Part shown: positions 1-7,710 of the stretch, one piece after another | Layout: every line of letters starts with the position of its first letter | Numbering within the stretch: position 1 is the first letter of the stretch | Source of the DNA: an uncultured Paracoccus sp. | Lineage (GTDB): Bacteria > Pseudomonadota > Alphaproteobacteria > Rhodobacterales > Rhodobacteraceae | Length of the DNA: 64,000 nt | Direction: 5' to 3' | Assembly (NCBI RefSeq): GCF_947496875.1 | Contig: NZ_CANMEH010000006.1 | Span: 62,001 to 126,000 of the forward strand | The notes under the pieces: generated by a model | What the model was told of the DNA's origin: nothing | Seen by the model: the letters and a program-made list of their open reading frames with translations, nothing else | Database searches by the model: none | Made by a program: the position numbers and the translations under genes

Positions 1-64
1 TTGGCTGTCCTCTAACCCACACTCTCTCGCTTGAGAATCGGCCATCATGGTTGATCGAATCGGG

Positions 65-89
65 CCCGAAGGTAAGCCTTCGGGTCTTT
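65..89 (+). terminator. Rho-independent terminator of the gene upstream of the window
   Basis: An 8-bp perfect stem (CCCGAAGG / CCTTCGGG) with a TAAG loop is followed by TCTTT. It lies before rpsM and would end or attenuate transcription entering from the left edge. The gene upstream is not in the window. Bases 1-64 hold no recognisable coding region. Confidence 0.75.
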
Positions 90-102
90 GGTTGTGAAAA
101 AA

Positions 103-122
103 GGTTCCGGTGCTACGGAACC
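103..122 (+). other. Leader hairpin upstream of rpsM
   Basis: GGTTCCG / CGGAACC form a 7-bp perfect stem with a 6-base loop. The 3' arm ends eight bases before the rpsM ribosome-binding site (AAGGA, 131-135). It has no T-run, so it is more likely an mRNA structure than a terminator. A role in autogenous control of ribosomal protein synthesis is possible but inferred. Confidence 0.5.
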
Positions 123-142
123 GCAACGATAAGGATACACGC

Positions 143-511
143 GTGGCTCGTATTGCTGGCGTCAACATTCCGACGGGGAAACGCGTCCCCATCGCACTGA
201 CCTACATCCATGGCATCGGCCGGATGTACGCAGACCAGATCTGCGAAACCGTGGGGATCGACGCGTCGCGCCGGGTCAACGAACTGTCCGACGCGGAAGT
301 TCTGGCCATCCGCGAATATATCGACGCCAACCTCACCGTCGAGGGTGACCTGCGCCGCGAGGCGCAGATGAACATCAAGCGGCTGATGGACCTCGGCTCG
401 TATCGCGGTCTGCGCCACCGTCGCGGCCTGCCAGTGCGCGGCCAGCGCACCCACACCAACGCCCGCACCCGCAAGGGCCCGGCCAAGCCGATCGCCGGCA
501 AGAAGAAGTAA
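143..511 (+). CDS. rpsM: 30S ribosomal protein S13
   Basis: This is the small-subunit head protein that contacts 16S rRNA and the intersubunit bridge. The start is taken as the GTG at 143, because the family begins (M)ARIAGVNIP and a good ribosome-binding site AAGGA lies 7 bases upstream. An ATG at 110 would add 11 unrelated residues. The product is 122 residues, the usual length. The helix-hairpin motif around YIHGIGR and the basic tail ending PIAGKKK are present. It is first in the alpha operon, with rpsK 11 bases downstream. Confidence 0.97.
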   Translation: MARIAGVNIPTGKRVPIALTYIHGIGRMYADQICETVGIDASRRVNELSDAEVLAIREYIDANLTVEGDLRREAQMNIKRLMDLGSYRGLRHRRGLPVRGQRTHTNARTRKGPAKPIAGKKK

Positions 512-522
512 GGGGCAGGACC

Positions 523-912
523 ATGGCACGCGACAAGACGCGCATGAAGCGCAAGGAACGCAAGAACATCGCCACCGGGGTGGCGCATGTGAACAGCAGC
601 TTCAACAACACCAAGATCCTGATCTCGGACGTGCAGGGCAACGCCATCGCCTGGTCGTCGGCCGGGGCCATGGGGTTCAAGGGGTCGCGGAAATCGACGC
701 CCTATGCCGCGCAGATGGCGGCCGAGGACGCCGGCAAGAAGGCCCAGGAACACGGCGTCCGCACCCTCGAGGTCGAGGTTCAGGGTCCTGGCTCCGGACG
801 GGAATCGGCGCTGCGGGCGCTGGCTGCGGCGGGTTTCAACATCACCGCCATTCGCGACGTGACGCCGATCGCCCATAACGGCGTTCGCCCGCCCAAGCGC
901 CGCCGCGTCTGA
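523..912 (+). CDS. rpsK: 30S ribosomal protein S11
   Basis: This 129-residue protein of the 30S platform binds 16S rRNA near the Shine-Dalgarno helix. The family signature is clear: NSSFNNT near residue 24, the [14 protein letters not shown] stretch, then [13 protein letters not shown] and the C-terminal [18 protein letters not shown]. It starts at ATG 523 behind the ribosome-binding site GGGGCAGGA. It lies 11 bases after rpsM and is co-transcribed with it. A 118-base gap with a large hairpin separates it from rpoA. Confidence 0.98.
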   Translation: MARDKTRMKRKERKNIATGVAHVNSSFNNTKILISDVQGNAIAWSSAGAMGFKGSRKSTPYAAQMAAEDAGKKAQEHGVRTLEVEVQGPGSGRESALRALAAAGFNITAIRDVTPIAHNGVRPPKRRRV

Positions 913-930
913 CCCTGCTTCTGATATTCA

Positions 931-960
931 CCGGCCCGACCGTGCATCGGTACGGGCCGG
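931..960 (+). other. Intercistronic hairpin between rpsK and rpoA
   Basis: CCGGCCCG (931-938) pairs with CGGGCCGG (953-960). An inner CCG/CGG stem closes a TGCAT loop, with small bulges on each side. GATATTC occurs as a direct repeat on the two flanks (923-929 and 960-966). There is no run of T after it, so partial attenuation or mRNA stabilisation is more likely than full termination. Confidence 0.5.
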
Positions 961-1030
961 ATATTCGCATTTTACCTCGGGCGTTTCCGGCGGCTGGACA
1001 TGAGCCGGAGACAGGAATGGAGGAAATCGC

Positions 1031-2047
1031 ATGATCCACAAGAACTGGGCCGAACTGATCAAGCCGATGCAGCTTGACGTCCGTGCGGGCGCCGACGCGG
1101 CACGCGTCGCGACCCTGATCGCGGAGCCGCTGGAACGGGGTTTCGGCCTGACGCTGGGCAACGCGCTGCGGCGGGTCCTGATGTCGTCGCTGCAGGGTGC
1201 CGCGATCGTCAGCGTGCAGATGGACAACGTGCTGCACGAGTTCTCGTCGGTGGCCGGTGTCCGCGAGGACGTGACCGACATCGTCCTGAACCTCAAGGGC
1301 GTGACGCTGAAGATGGACGTGGACGGCCCCAAGCGGCTGACCCTTTCGGCCAAGGGCCCGGGCGAGGTCAAGGCGGGGCAGATCCAGGAAACCGCGGGCA
1401 TCACCATCCTGAACCGCGATCACGTCATCTGCCACCTGGACGAGGGGGCAGAGCTGCACATGGAACTGACTGTCGCCAACGGCAAGGGCTATGTCGCGGC
1501 GGACAAGAACCGCCCCGAGGATGCGCCCATCGGGCTGATCCCGATCGACGCGATCTTCTCGCCGGTCAAGAGGGTCAGCTATGAAGTCACGCCGACCCGC
1601 GAGGGCCAGGTGCTGGACTATGACAAGCTGCTGATGAGGATCGAGACTGATGGCAGCCTGACACCCGATGACGCCGTGGCCTATGCCGCGCGCATCCTGC
1701 AGGATCAACTGTCGGTGTTCGTGAACTTCGACGAGCCGGAATCGGCCTCGCGCGGCGACAGCGACGACGGACTGGAGTTCGACCCGCGGCTGCTGAAGAA
1801 GGTCGACGAGCTGGAGCTGTCGGTGCGGTCGGCGAACTGCCTGAAGAACGACAACATCGTCTATATCGGCGATCTGATCCAGAAGACCGAGGCCGAGATG
1901 CTGCGGACCCCGAACTTCGGCCGCAAGTCCCTGAACGAGATCAAGGAAGTGCTGTCGGGCATGGGCCTGCACCTGGGCATGGACGTGGTGGACTGGCCCC
2001 CCGAGAACATCGAGGATCTGGCCAAGCGCTTCGACGACCAGTTCTGA
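1031..2047 (+). CDS. rpoA: DNA-directed RNA polymerase subunit alpha
   Basis: This 338-residue subunit dimerises to start polymerase assembly, and its C-terminal domain contacts UP elements and activators. The N-terminal domain (about 1-235) carries the [17 protein letters not shown] dimer motif. An acidic linker (SRGDSDDG) leads to the C-terminal domain (about 255-325), which contains [10 protein letters not shown], where the arginine matches the UP-element contact Arg265 of E. coli, and [16 protein letters not shown]. The start ATG 1031 has GGAGG seven bases upstream. It is the third gene of the operon. Confidence 0.98.
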   Translation: MIHKNWAELIKPMQLDVRAGADAARVATLIAEPLERGFGLTLGNALRRVLMSSLQGAAIVSVQMDNVLHEFSSVAGVREDVTDIVLNLKGVTLKMDVDGPKRLTLSAKGPGEVKAGQIQETAGITILNRDHVICHLDEGAELHMELTVANGKGYVAADKNRPEDAPIGLIPIDAIFSPVKRVSYEVTPTREGQVLDYDKLLMRIETDGSLTPDDAVAYAARILQDQLSVFVNFDEPESASRGDSDDGLEFDPRLLKKVDELELSVRSANCLKNDNIVYIGDLIQKTEAEMLRTPNFGRKSLNEIKEVLSGMGLHLGMDVVDWPPENIEDLAKRFDDQF

Positions 2048-2051
2048 GATC

Positions 2052-2076
2052 CCGGTGCGTGTCGTGCACGCGCCGG
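2052..2076 (+). other. Intercistronic hairpin between rpoA and rplQ
   Basis: A 10-bp stem (one G-U pair) with a TCGTG loop starts four bases after the rpoA stop codon. A small GGGCT-TT-AGCCC hairpin follows at 2084-2095. There is no poly-T tract. It probably sets the ratio or stability of rpoA and rplQ mRNA rather than ending transcription. Confidence 0.5.
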
Positions 2077-2158
2077 AAAGACCGGGCTTTAGCCCCAAGG
2101 AGAGCGGACCGCACGCACGGGACGCCGGACAAAGCAAAACACGGTATAGGAGATCATC

Positions 2159-2587
2159 ATGCGTCACGCCCGCGGCTATCGCCGCCTGAACCGCACCCAC
2201 GAACACCGCAAGGCGCTGTTTGCCAACATGGCCGGCAGCCTGATTGAGCACGAGCAGATCAAGACCACGCTGCCCAAGGCCAAGGAACTGCGCCCGATCA
2301 TCGAGAAGCTGATCACCCTGGCAAAGCGCGGCGACCTGCATGCGCGCCGTCAGGCCGCCGCGCAGCTGAAGCAGGACGCGTATGTCGCCAAGCTGTTCGA
2401 CGAGCTGGGTGCCCGCTACAAGGACCGGCAGGGCGGATATGTGCGCGTCCTGCGGGCCGGGTTCCGCTATGGTGACATGGCCCCCATGGCCATCATTGAA
2501 TTCGTTGACCGGGACGTGTCGGCCAAGGGCGCGGCGGATCGTGCCCGGGTCGAAGCGGAGTTCGACATGGAAGATGCGACCGCCTGA
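2159..2587 (+). CDS. rplQ: 50S ribosomal protein L17
   Basis: This 142-residue large-subunit protein lies near the exit tunnel. The diagnostic N-terminus [20 protein letters not shown] is followed by [33 protein letters not shown] and the core [16 protein letters not shown]. The C-terminus carries the extra acidic 20-residue tail common in alphaproteobacterial L17. AGGAG lies about seven bases before ATG 2159. It is the last gene of the alpha operon, followed by a strong terminator. Confidence 0.98.
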   Translation: MRHARGYRRLNRTHEHRKALFANMAGSLIEHEQIKTTLPKAKELRPIIEKLITLAKRGDLHARRQAAAQLKQDAYVAKLFDELGARYKDRQGGYVRVLRAGFRYGDMAPMAIIEFVDRDVSAKGAADRARVEAEFDMEDATA

Positions 2588-2614
2588 GGCGGTGACGTCG
2601 CGTCGCAGATTTCA

Positions 2615-2644
2615 GCCCCCTGTCCTTCGGACAGGGGGCGTTTC
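2615..2644 (+). terminator. Terminator of the rpsM-rplQ operon
   Basis: A perfect 11-bp GC-rich stem (GCCCCCTGTCC / GGACAGGGGGC) with a TTC loop is followed by GTTTC. It lies 27 bases after the rplQ stop codon. No other terminator-like structure precedes luxR. Confidence 0.85.
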
Positions 2645-2688
2645 GATGCGGCAGGATGAATGTGGTGGGGCGACGGATCGGTCGGGCG

Positions 2689-2904
2689 TCAGCCCCGGGC
2701 GCGCTTCGTCAGCCACGACGGGAGACAGACCACGGCGCTCGCAGGTCTTTGATTCAAATGCGTTGCAAGTCGATCGGCGACCTGATCGGCCTCGCTCGGC
2801 GACAGGATTCCGGCTTGCTTCATGGCGTTAAGGGCAGATTCCGCATGTGCCGGCAGCTTGCCCCGAGACCGTCCCGTCTGGATTATGTCACCCACTGAGC
2901 ACAC
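2689..2904 (-). CDS. Possible small protein, divergent from luxR
   Basis: An open frame of 71 codons (GTG start) fills most of the 389-base gap between rplQ and luxR. A shorter start at an internal ATG would give about 44 residues. The stretch LSPSEADQVADRLATHLN could form an amphipathic helix. No family is recognised. Roughly two thirds of third codon positions are G or C, lower than the surrounding core genes but similar to the lower-GC patch it lies in. No convincing ribosome-binding site is visible. It could be chance, but its orientation and fit are compatible with a small gene sharing a divergent promoter region with luxR. Confidence 0.3.
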   Translation of the reverse strand: MCSVGDIIQTGRSRGKLPAHAESALNAMKQAGILSPSEADQVADRLATHLNQRPASAVVCLPSWLTKRARG

Positions 2905-2976
2905 CCAACTGAACCACGCGCCTTCCCCAAGCGATAATCAGATTGACGGCCACGAAAGCAATTTGTCTAAAAGGTC

Positions 2977-3588
2977 ATGTCTGCTCGTGCTGAAATCAAC
3001 GCGGCTCTGACCCGCTTCAACAAGATCGCGCCGGCGGGGTACTACGCGGCGTTGCACATCCGCTTTGCGGCGCCCGTGATGCAGTTCCAGACATACCCGG
3101 CCGCGTGGACGCAGCGTTACGCGCAGAATGGCTACGCCTTGCGCGATCCGACGATCGCCTGGGGCTTTTCGACGACGGGATCATGCCGGTGGTCGGCACT
3201 GCCGGTTCCGGACCCGTTCGGGATCATCAAGGACGCGGCGGCACACGGGCTGCCCTTCGGCATGACGGTTTCGTGGGGTCCGATCACCTCACGCTCAATT
3301 TGCAGTTTCGCGCACAACAAGCGCGAGTTCACGGATGACGAGGTCGAAACGATCTTGGTCACGGTACGACGGCTTCATGACATCACAGAGCCGCCGGAGA
3401 GCCTGACAAAGGCTCAGCAAGAGGCCCTCCGGTGCATCGCGGAGGGCGACCGTCATGCAGCAGCGGCTGCCAAGTTGGGAATCACCGAAAGTGCCTTCAA
3501 GGCTCGTCTCATCGCGGCCCGCGAGCGTTTGATGGCCCGCACGACAGCGGAGGCGCTTCAACGTGCCAAAGAGTACCGCCTGCTTTAA
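2977..3588 (+). CDS. LuxR-type quorum-sensing transcriptional regulator
   Basis: This 203-residue protein is an N-acyl-homoserine-lactone receptor fused to a helix-turn-helix. The ligand pocket residues are W44, Y48, D57 and W72, with exactly the spacing of W57, Y61, D70 and W85 of TraR. The C-terminal LuxR-type HTH (about 142-200) runs from LTKAQQEALRCIAEG to TESAFKARL; its recognition helix has F and R where many relatives have V and H. It is shorter than the typical 240 residues. ATG 2977 follows AAAAGG at very short spacing. The LuxI-type synthase lies 63 bases downstream, so the two form a cognate pair. The gene is less GC-rich than its neighbours. Confidence 0.92.
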   Translation: MSARAEINAALTRFNKIAPAGYYAALHIRFAAPVMQFQTYPAAWTQRYAQNGYALRDPTIAWGFSTTGSCRWSALPVPDPFGIIKDAAAHGLPFGMTVSWGPITSRSICSFAHNKREFTDDEVETILVTVRRLHDITEPPESLTKAQQEALRCIAEGDRHAAAAAKLGITESAFKARLIAARERLMARTTAEALQRAKEYRLL

Positions 3589-3651
3589 GGACGGCGCCCG
3601 ATTTCGCCGCGTCACTCCGGAGGGTTGTTTCATAACCCCAGGAGTAGTTCC

Positions 3652-4242
3652 ATGCAGACCACCACGCTTTCCTTCAGCAATCTCCACGTCCACGGCGAAC
3701 TGTTTGCCAACCTGTTCCGCGCTCGGCGTGAAAGCTTCATTGTCCAGAAGAACTGGGACCTTCCGCAGGCGGACGGAATGGAATTCGACCAGTACGACAC
3801 GCCGCAAAGCCGCTGGATCGCGGTTCACGACGCCGGACAGGTGCTGGGCGGGTTCCGCCTGACCCCCACCACCGCCCGGTGCGGCATGTATTCCTACATG
3901 ATCCGGGATGCCCAGAACGGCATGCTGGGCGGATCGATACCCCAGGACCTTCTGTACGAGACCGCGCCCGTCGACCCGCAGGTCTGGGAATGCACGCGCG
4001 TGTTCGTCACCCATTCGACACCCCAGGCGATCCGCCGCAAGGTCCATTTCAGCATGGTCGATGCGATGACCGGGGCGGCCCGCGAACTGGGCGCGACCCG
4101 TCTGATCGCCCTCACTGGCGCCACGTGGCCGCGCTGGTACGCCCGCTGCGGCCTCGAGGCCGAGGCGATCGGTCCGGTGAAGTGGATTGACGACGGGGAT
4201 TTCCAGTGCGTCTCGATCAACCTGACCGGCAAGATGCACTAA
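3652..4242 (+). CDS. LuxI-type acyl-homoserine-lactone synthase
   Basis: This 196-residue enzyme makes an N-acyl homoserine lactone from S-adenosylmethionine and acyl carrier protein. All family invariants are present: R25, F29, W35, D46, D49, R69, and the glutamate and arginine of WECTRVFV (E113, R116). The start ATG 3652 has GGAG seven bases upstream; an ATG at 3625 has no such site and adds nine residues. The acyl chain cannot be read from the sequence. It lies directly after the receptor gene. A small GGGTT-N7-AACCC dyad (3622-3638) precedes it, but no convincing lux box is seen. Confidence 0.95.
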   Translation: MQTTTLSFSNLHVHGELFANLFRARRESFIVQKNWDLPQADGMEFDQYDTPQSRWIAVHDAGQVLGGFRLTPTTARCGMYSYMIRDAQNGMLGGSIPQDLLYETAPVDPQVWECTRVFVTHSTPQAIRRKVHFSMVDAMTGAARELGATRLIALTGATWPRWYARCGLEAEAIGPVKWIDDGDFQCVSINLTGKMH

Positions 4243-4268
4243 GTGGATGAGTAGGGGGATAGCAAGAA

Positions 4269-4300
4269 CATGACGGGCGGCCTAGTGTCTGCCCGTCATG
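4269..4300 (+). promoter_or_regulatory. Inverted repeat enclosing the rarA start codon
   Basis: CATGACGGGC (4269-4278) and GCCCGTCATG (4291-4300) are perfect 10-bp inverted arms around a 12-base loop. The right arm contains the ATG of rarA (4298-4300). In RNA this would hide the start codon in a stem. No purine-rich ribosome-binding site precedes the ATG. It could also act as a DNA operator or as the 3' end of the luxI transcript. Confidence 0.6.
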
Positions 4301-5617
4301 ACCGATCTCTTCGACAGCCTTCCTGAAGCGCCGCCCCCGACCGCCCCTCAGGCGCACAGGCCATTGGCCGATCGCATCCGGCCAACCGCGCTGTCAGAGG
4401 TCATAGGTCAGGAGCATGTTCTGGGCCCGACCGGCCCGCTGGGTGCCATGCTGGCCGCCGGGAGCCTGGGTTCGCTGATCCTGTGGGGTCCGCCGGGGGT
4501 CGGCAAGACGACGATCGCGCGGCTGCTGGCCCATGAGGGCGGGCGCAGCTTCGTTCAGATCTCCGCCATCTTTTCGGGCGTGCCCGAACTGCGCAAGGTG
4601 TTCGACGCGGCTGCGCTGCGGCGCCGGCAGGGGCAGGGCACCCTGCTGTTCGTCGACGAGATCCACCGGTTCAACCGGGCGCAGCAGGACAGCTTTCTGC
4701 CGCACATGGAGGACGGGACCATCCTGCTGGTCGGCGCCACGACCGAGAACCCGTCCTTCGAACTGAACGCCGCGCTTCTGTCGCGGGCGCAGGTCATCGT
4801 CCTGAACCGCCTGACCCTGGCCGACCTCGAGCGGCTGGTGCAGCGCGCCGAGCGGGAGCTGGGGCGCGCGCTGCCGCTGTCCGGCCCGGCCCGCGAGGCG
4901 CTGCTGGACATGGCCGACGGGGACGGCCGCGCCTGCCTGAACCTGGTCGAGCAGGTCATGGCGTGGCAGGTTGCCGCGCCCCTGGACACCGAGGAACTGG
5001 GCCGACGGCTGATGCGGCGGGCACCGCTCTACGACAAGTCGGGGGACGGGCACTTCAACCTGATCTCGGCCCTGCACAAGGCGGTGCGGGGATCGGACCC
5101 GGACGCCGCCGTCTACTGGCTCGCCCGGATGCTCGATGGCGGCGAGGATCCGCGCTACCTGGCCCGTCGGATCACCCGCATGGCCATCGAGGATATCGGG
5201 CTGGCCGATCCGGCGGCGCAGCGGCACTGCCTCGACGCGTGGGCGCTCTACGAACGGCTGGGCAGCCCCGAAGGCGAGCTGGCGCTGGCGCAGGCGGTGA
5301 TCTACCTGGCCCTGGCTCCCAAGTCGAACGCCGGGTACATGGCCTACAAGGCCGCGCGCGCCGAGGCGAAGCGCACCGGCAGCCTTGCGCCGCCCGCCCA
5401 TATCCTGAACGCCCCGACCAGGCTGATGAAGGAGCAGGGTTACGGGGCCGGCTACGCCTATGATCACGATGCCGAGGACGGGTTTTCGGGGCAGAACTAT
5501 TTCCCCGACGGCATGAAGCGCCCGATCTTCTATCACCCCGTCGAACGCGGTCACGAGCGCGAGCTGAAGAAGCGTCTCGACTGGTTCGTGGCCCAGCGAC
5601 GCAGGCGCGGCGGTTGA
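4298..5617 (+). CDS. rarA: Replication-associated recombination protein A (RarA/MgsA AAA+ ATPase)
   Basis: This 439-residue AAA+ ATPase is related to clamp loaders and eukaryotic WRNIP1. It acts at stalled replication forks. The N-terminal [17 protein letters not shown] leads to Walker [10 protein letters not shown] (about 64-72), Walker [12 protein letters not shown], and sensor [15 protein letters not shown]. The C-terminal MgsA tetramerisation region includes [23 protein letters not shown] and [12 protein letters not shown]. Full length for the family. The ATG at 4298 lies inside an inverted repeat and lacks a ribosome-binding site, yet the N-terminus [11 protein letters not shown] fits relatives. 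crcB follows after 31 bases. Confidence 0.96.
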   Translation: MTDLFDSLPEAPPPTAPQAHRPLADRIRPTALSEVIGQEHVLGPTGPLGAMLAAGSLGSLILWGPPGVGKTTIARLLAHEGGRSFVQISAIFSGVPELRKVFDAAALRRRQGQGTLLFVDEIHRFNRAQQDSFLPHMEDGTILLVGATTENPSFELNAALLSRAQVIVLNRLTLADLERLVQRAERELGRALPLSGPAREALLDMADGDGRACLNLVEQVMAWQVAAPLDTEELGRRLMRRAPLYDKSGDGHFNLISALHKAVRGSDPDAAVYWLARMLDGGEDPRYLARRITRMAIEDIGLADPAAQRHCLDAWALYERLGSPEGELALAQAVIYLALAPKSNAGYMAYKAARAEAKRTGSLAPPAHILNAPTRLMKEQGYGAGYAYDHDAEDGFSGQNYFPDGMKRPIFYHPVERGHERELKKRLDWFVAQRRRRGG

Positions 5618-5648
5618 CTTTGATGCGGGCCGGGAACAGGACGGCAGC

Positions 5649-6017
5649 ATGATGAACCCCTTCCTTCAGGTGGCGCTGGGTGGCGCCGCGGGCGCCGTCG
5701 CACGCTACGGCGTGAACCGCGCCACGATGGCCGTGCTTGGTCCCGGATTTCCGGTGGCGACCCTGATCGTCAATGTCGTCGGATCCTTTCTGATGGGGCT
5801 GCTGGTGGTGCTGCTGGCGACCCGCGGCAATGCCTGGGCACCGCTGCTGATGACCGGCGCCCTGGGCGGCTTCACCACGTTTTCCGCGTTCTCGCTGGAT
5901 GCACTGACGTTGTGGCAACGGGGGCAGCACGGGGCGGCCGCGGCCTATGTCCTGCTCTCGGTGGGTCTCTCTCTTTCGGCGATCGTCGCCGGGCTGGCCG
6001 TGGGGCGCGCGGCATGA
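5649..6017 (+). CDS. crcB: Fluoride ion channel CrcB/Fluc
   Basis: This 122-residue inner-membrane protein exports toxic fluoride as a dual-topology dimer. Four hydrophobic segments are visible. The family signatures GGAAGAVARYGVNR near residue 11, the NVVGSF motif around residue 42, and GALGGFTTFSAFSLD (about 70-84) with the TTFS pore motif are all intact. ACAGGA precedes ATG 5649 by seven bases; ATG 5652 is an equal alternative. No fluoride riboswitch is recognisable in the short gap after rarA. Its last codons overlap the next gene by 4 bases (ATGA). Confidence 0.93.
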   Translation: MMNPFLQVALGGAAGAVARYGVNRATMAVLGPGFPVATLIVNVVGSFLMGLLVVLLATRGNAWAPLLMTGALGGFTTFSAFSLDALTLWQRGQHGAAAAYVLLSVGLSLSAIVAGLAVGRAA

Positions 6018-7057
6018 GTGGTGTCCAGACGGTCCGCGTGGGCGGCGACGAAGGCTACCAGCGGCTGGACCGGTGGCTGCGCAAGCGGTTTCCGCAGCTG
6101 AACCAGATCGCGATCGAGAAGCTGTGCCGCACCGGCCAGCTGCGGGTCGATGGCGGTCGCGTCAAGCCCGCGACCCGGATCGAGCCCGGCCAGGAGGTCC
6201 GCGTCCCGCCCTTGCCCGACGCCGCACCACCGGCCGCGCCGCGGCCGGGCCCGCGTGACAGCGACGCGCAGATGATCCAGGCGGCGGTGCTGTGGCGGGA
6301 CGATCACATCATCGCCCTGAACAAGCCCGCCGGGCTGCCCAGCCAGGGTGGCTCGGGGCAGGGCGACCGGCATGTGGACGGGCTGACCCCGGCGCTGATG
6401 TTCGGCTACAAGGACCGGCCCAAGCTGGTGCACCGGCTGGACAAGGACACCTCCGGCGTCCTGCTGCTGGCCCGCACCGACCGGGTGGCGCGACGGCTGT
6501 CCGAGGCGTTCCGCGCGCGGACGACGCGCAAGATCTACTGGGCCGCGGTCGCCGGCGTTCCCGCGCCGCGGATGGGCACGGTCCGGTTCGGCCTGGTGAA
6601 GGCGCCGGGCCACGGCCGCGGCGGCGAAGGCGAGAAGATGATCTGCATCCACCCCTCGCGCGTGGAGCAGACCGAAGGCGCCAAGCGCGCCACGACCGAC
6701 TACGCGGTGCTGGACAGCCTGGGGACACGGGTCAGCTGGTGCGCGCTGGTACCAATCACCGGGCGCACCCACCAGCTGCGGGCCCACATGGCCGAGCTGG
6801 GGCACCCGATCATCGGGGACGGCAAGTATGGCGGATCGGGCCAGGAAAACCTGGGGGACGGCTGGGGTGCCCAGCTGGGCGGCGAGATCAGCCGCAAGCT
6901 GCATCTGCACGCCCGCTCGATCGCCTTCGATCACCCGATCACCGGAAAGCGCGTCACCCTGACCGCGCCGCTGCCGGACCACATGGCGCGCACCTGGAAG
7001 ACGCTGGGATGGCACGAGAACGACGTTCCCGCCGATCCGTTCGAGGTGCAATCGTGA
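6014..7057 (+). CDS. RluA-family rRNA pseudouridine synthase (RluC/RluD type)
   Basis: This 347-residue enzyme isomerises uridines in 23S rRNA. An N-terminal S4 RNA-binding domain (about 12-70, RLDRWLRKRFPQLNQIAIEKL) precedes the catalytic domain. The active-site motif HRLDKDTSGVLLLAR contains the catalytic aspartate at about residue 143. ITGRTHQLRAHMAELGHPIIGDGKYG is also typical. The start ATG 6014 overlaps the crcB stop codon (ATGA), and the frame begins MSGVQTVRV as expected. S4-domain architecture points to RluC or RluD, but the exact target sites cannot be told from sequence alone. The next gene overlaps its stop codon. Confidence 0.93.
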   Translation: MSGVQTVRVGGDEGYQRLDRWLRKRFPQLNQIAIEKLCRTGQLRVDGGRVKPATRIEPGQEVRVPPLPDAAPPAAPRPGPRDSDAQMIQAAVLWRDDHIIALNKPAGLPSQGGSGQGDRHVDGLTPALMFGYKDRPKLVHRLDKDTSGVLLLARTDRVARRLSEAFRARTTRKIYWAAVAGVPAPRMGTVRFGLVKAPGHGRGGEGEKMICIHPSRVEQTEGAKRATTDYAVLDSLGTRVSWCALVPITGRTHQLRAHMAELGHPIIGDGKYGGSGQENLGDGWGAQLGGEISRKLHLHARSIAFDHPITGKRVTLTAPLPDHMARTWKTLGWHENDVPADPFEVQS

Positions 7058-7710
7058 AGCTGGTCATCTGGGATGTGGACGGGACGCTGGTCGACAGTCA
7101 CGACATGATCGTCCGGTCGATGGCGCACGGGATGGCCGCCGCGAACCTGCCGGAACTGCCCGCCGCGCAGGTCAGCCGGATCGTCGGCCTGTCCTTGCCC
7201 GTCGCCGTCGCGACGCTGTTGCCCGACGCCGACGAGCCCACCCGGGGCGCCGTGGTCGCGGGCTACCGGCGCAGCTATCAGGCCGCCCGCACCCGGCAGG
7301 AATCGCCGCTGTTCAGTGGCGCCCGCGCCTGCCTGGACCGGCTGGCCGGCTGCACCGACCTGCTGATGGCGGTCGCCACCGGCAAGTCGCAGCGCGGCCT
7401 GTCGGCCCTGATCGCCGCACATGACCTGTCCCGTTATTTCGTCAGCACCCACTGTGCCGACGGTCACCCGTCGAAACCGGCCCCCGGCATGGTGCTGGCC
7501 TGCCTCGCCGATGCCGGCGTGGCGGCAGACGACGCGGTCATGATCGGCGACACGACATTCGACATCATCATGGCCGGCAATGCGGGTGTCGCCGGGCTGG
7601 GGGTGGCGTGGGGTCATCACGCGCCGGCGGACCTGACCGCGGCCGGGGCGCGCGCCGTCGCAGGTGATTTCGATCACCTGACACGGCTGATCGAGGAGTG
7701 GGCGGCGTGA
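7054..7710 (+). CDS. HAD-superfamily hydrolase, phosphoglycolate-phosphatase-like
   Basis: This 218-residue phosphatase has motif I DVDGTLVDS at residues 7-15, where D7 is the nucleophile and D9 the acid/base. Motif II is VATGKS. The lysine of SKPAPGM and the acidic pair of IGDTTFDI (motifs III and IV) complete the set. An alpha-helical cap follows motif I, as in the Gph/PgpB-like group. The substrate is unknown. The GTG start at 7054 overlaps the stop of the upstream synthase (GTGA), and its own stop overlaps the next start in the same way, so translation is probably coupled. Confidence 0.9.
   Translation: MKLVIWDVDGTLVDSHDMIVRSMAHGMAAANLPELPAAQVSRIVGLSLPVAVATLLPDADEPTRGAVVAGYRRSYQAARTRQESPLFSGARACLDRLAGCTDLLMAVATGKSQRGLSALIAAHDLSRYFVSTHCADGHPSKPAPGMVLACLADAGVAADDAVMIGDTTFDIIMAGNAGVAGLGVAWGHHAPADLTAAGARAVAGDFDHLTRLIEEWAA

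Noticed and set aside
2615..2639. CCTGTCC-TTC-GGACAGG resembles a lux-box dyad next to a luxR gene.
   Set aside because: It is the core of an 11-bp GC-rich terminator directly after rplQ and over 330 bases from luxR. Its position and structure fit termination better.
2645..2976. A tRNA-like TTCAAATGC segment near 2750.
   Set aside because: No acceptor, D or anticodon arms can be paired around it.
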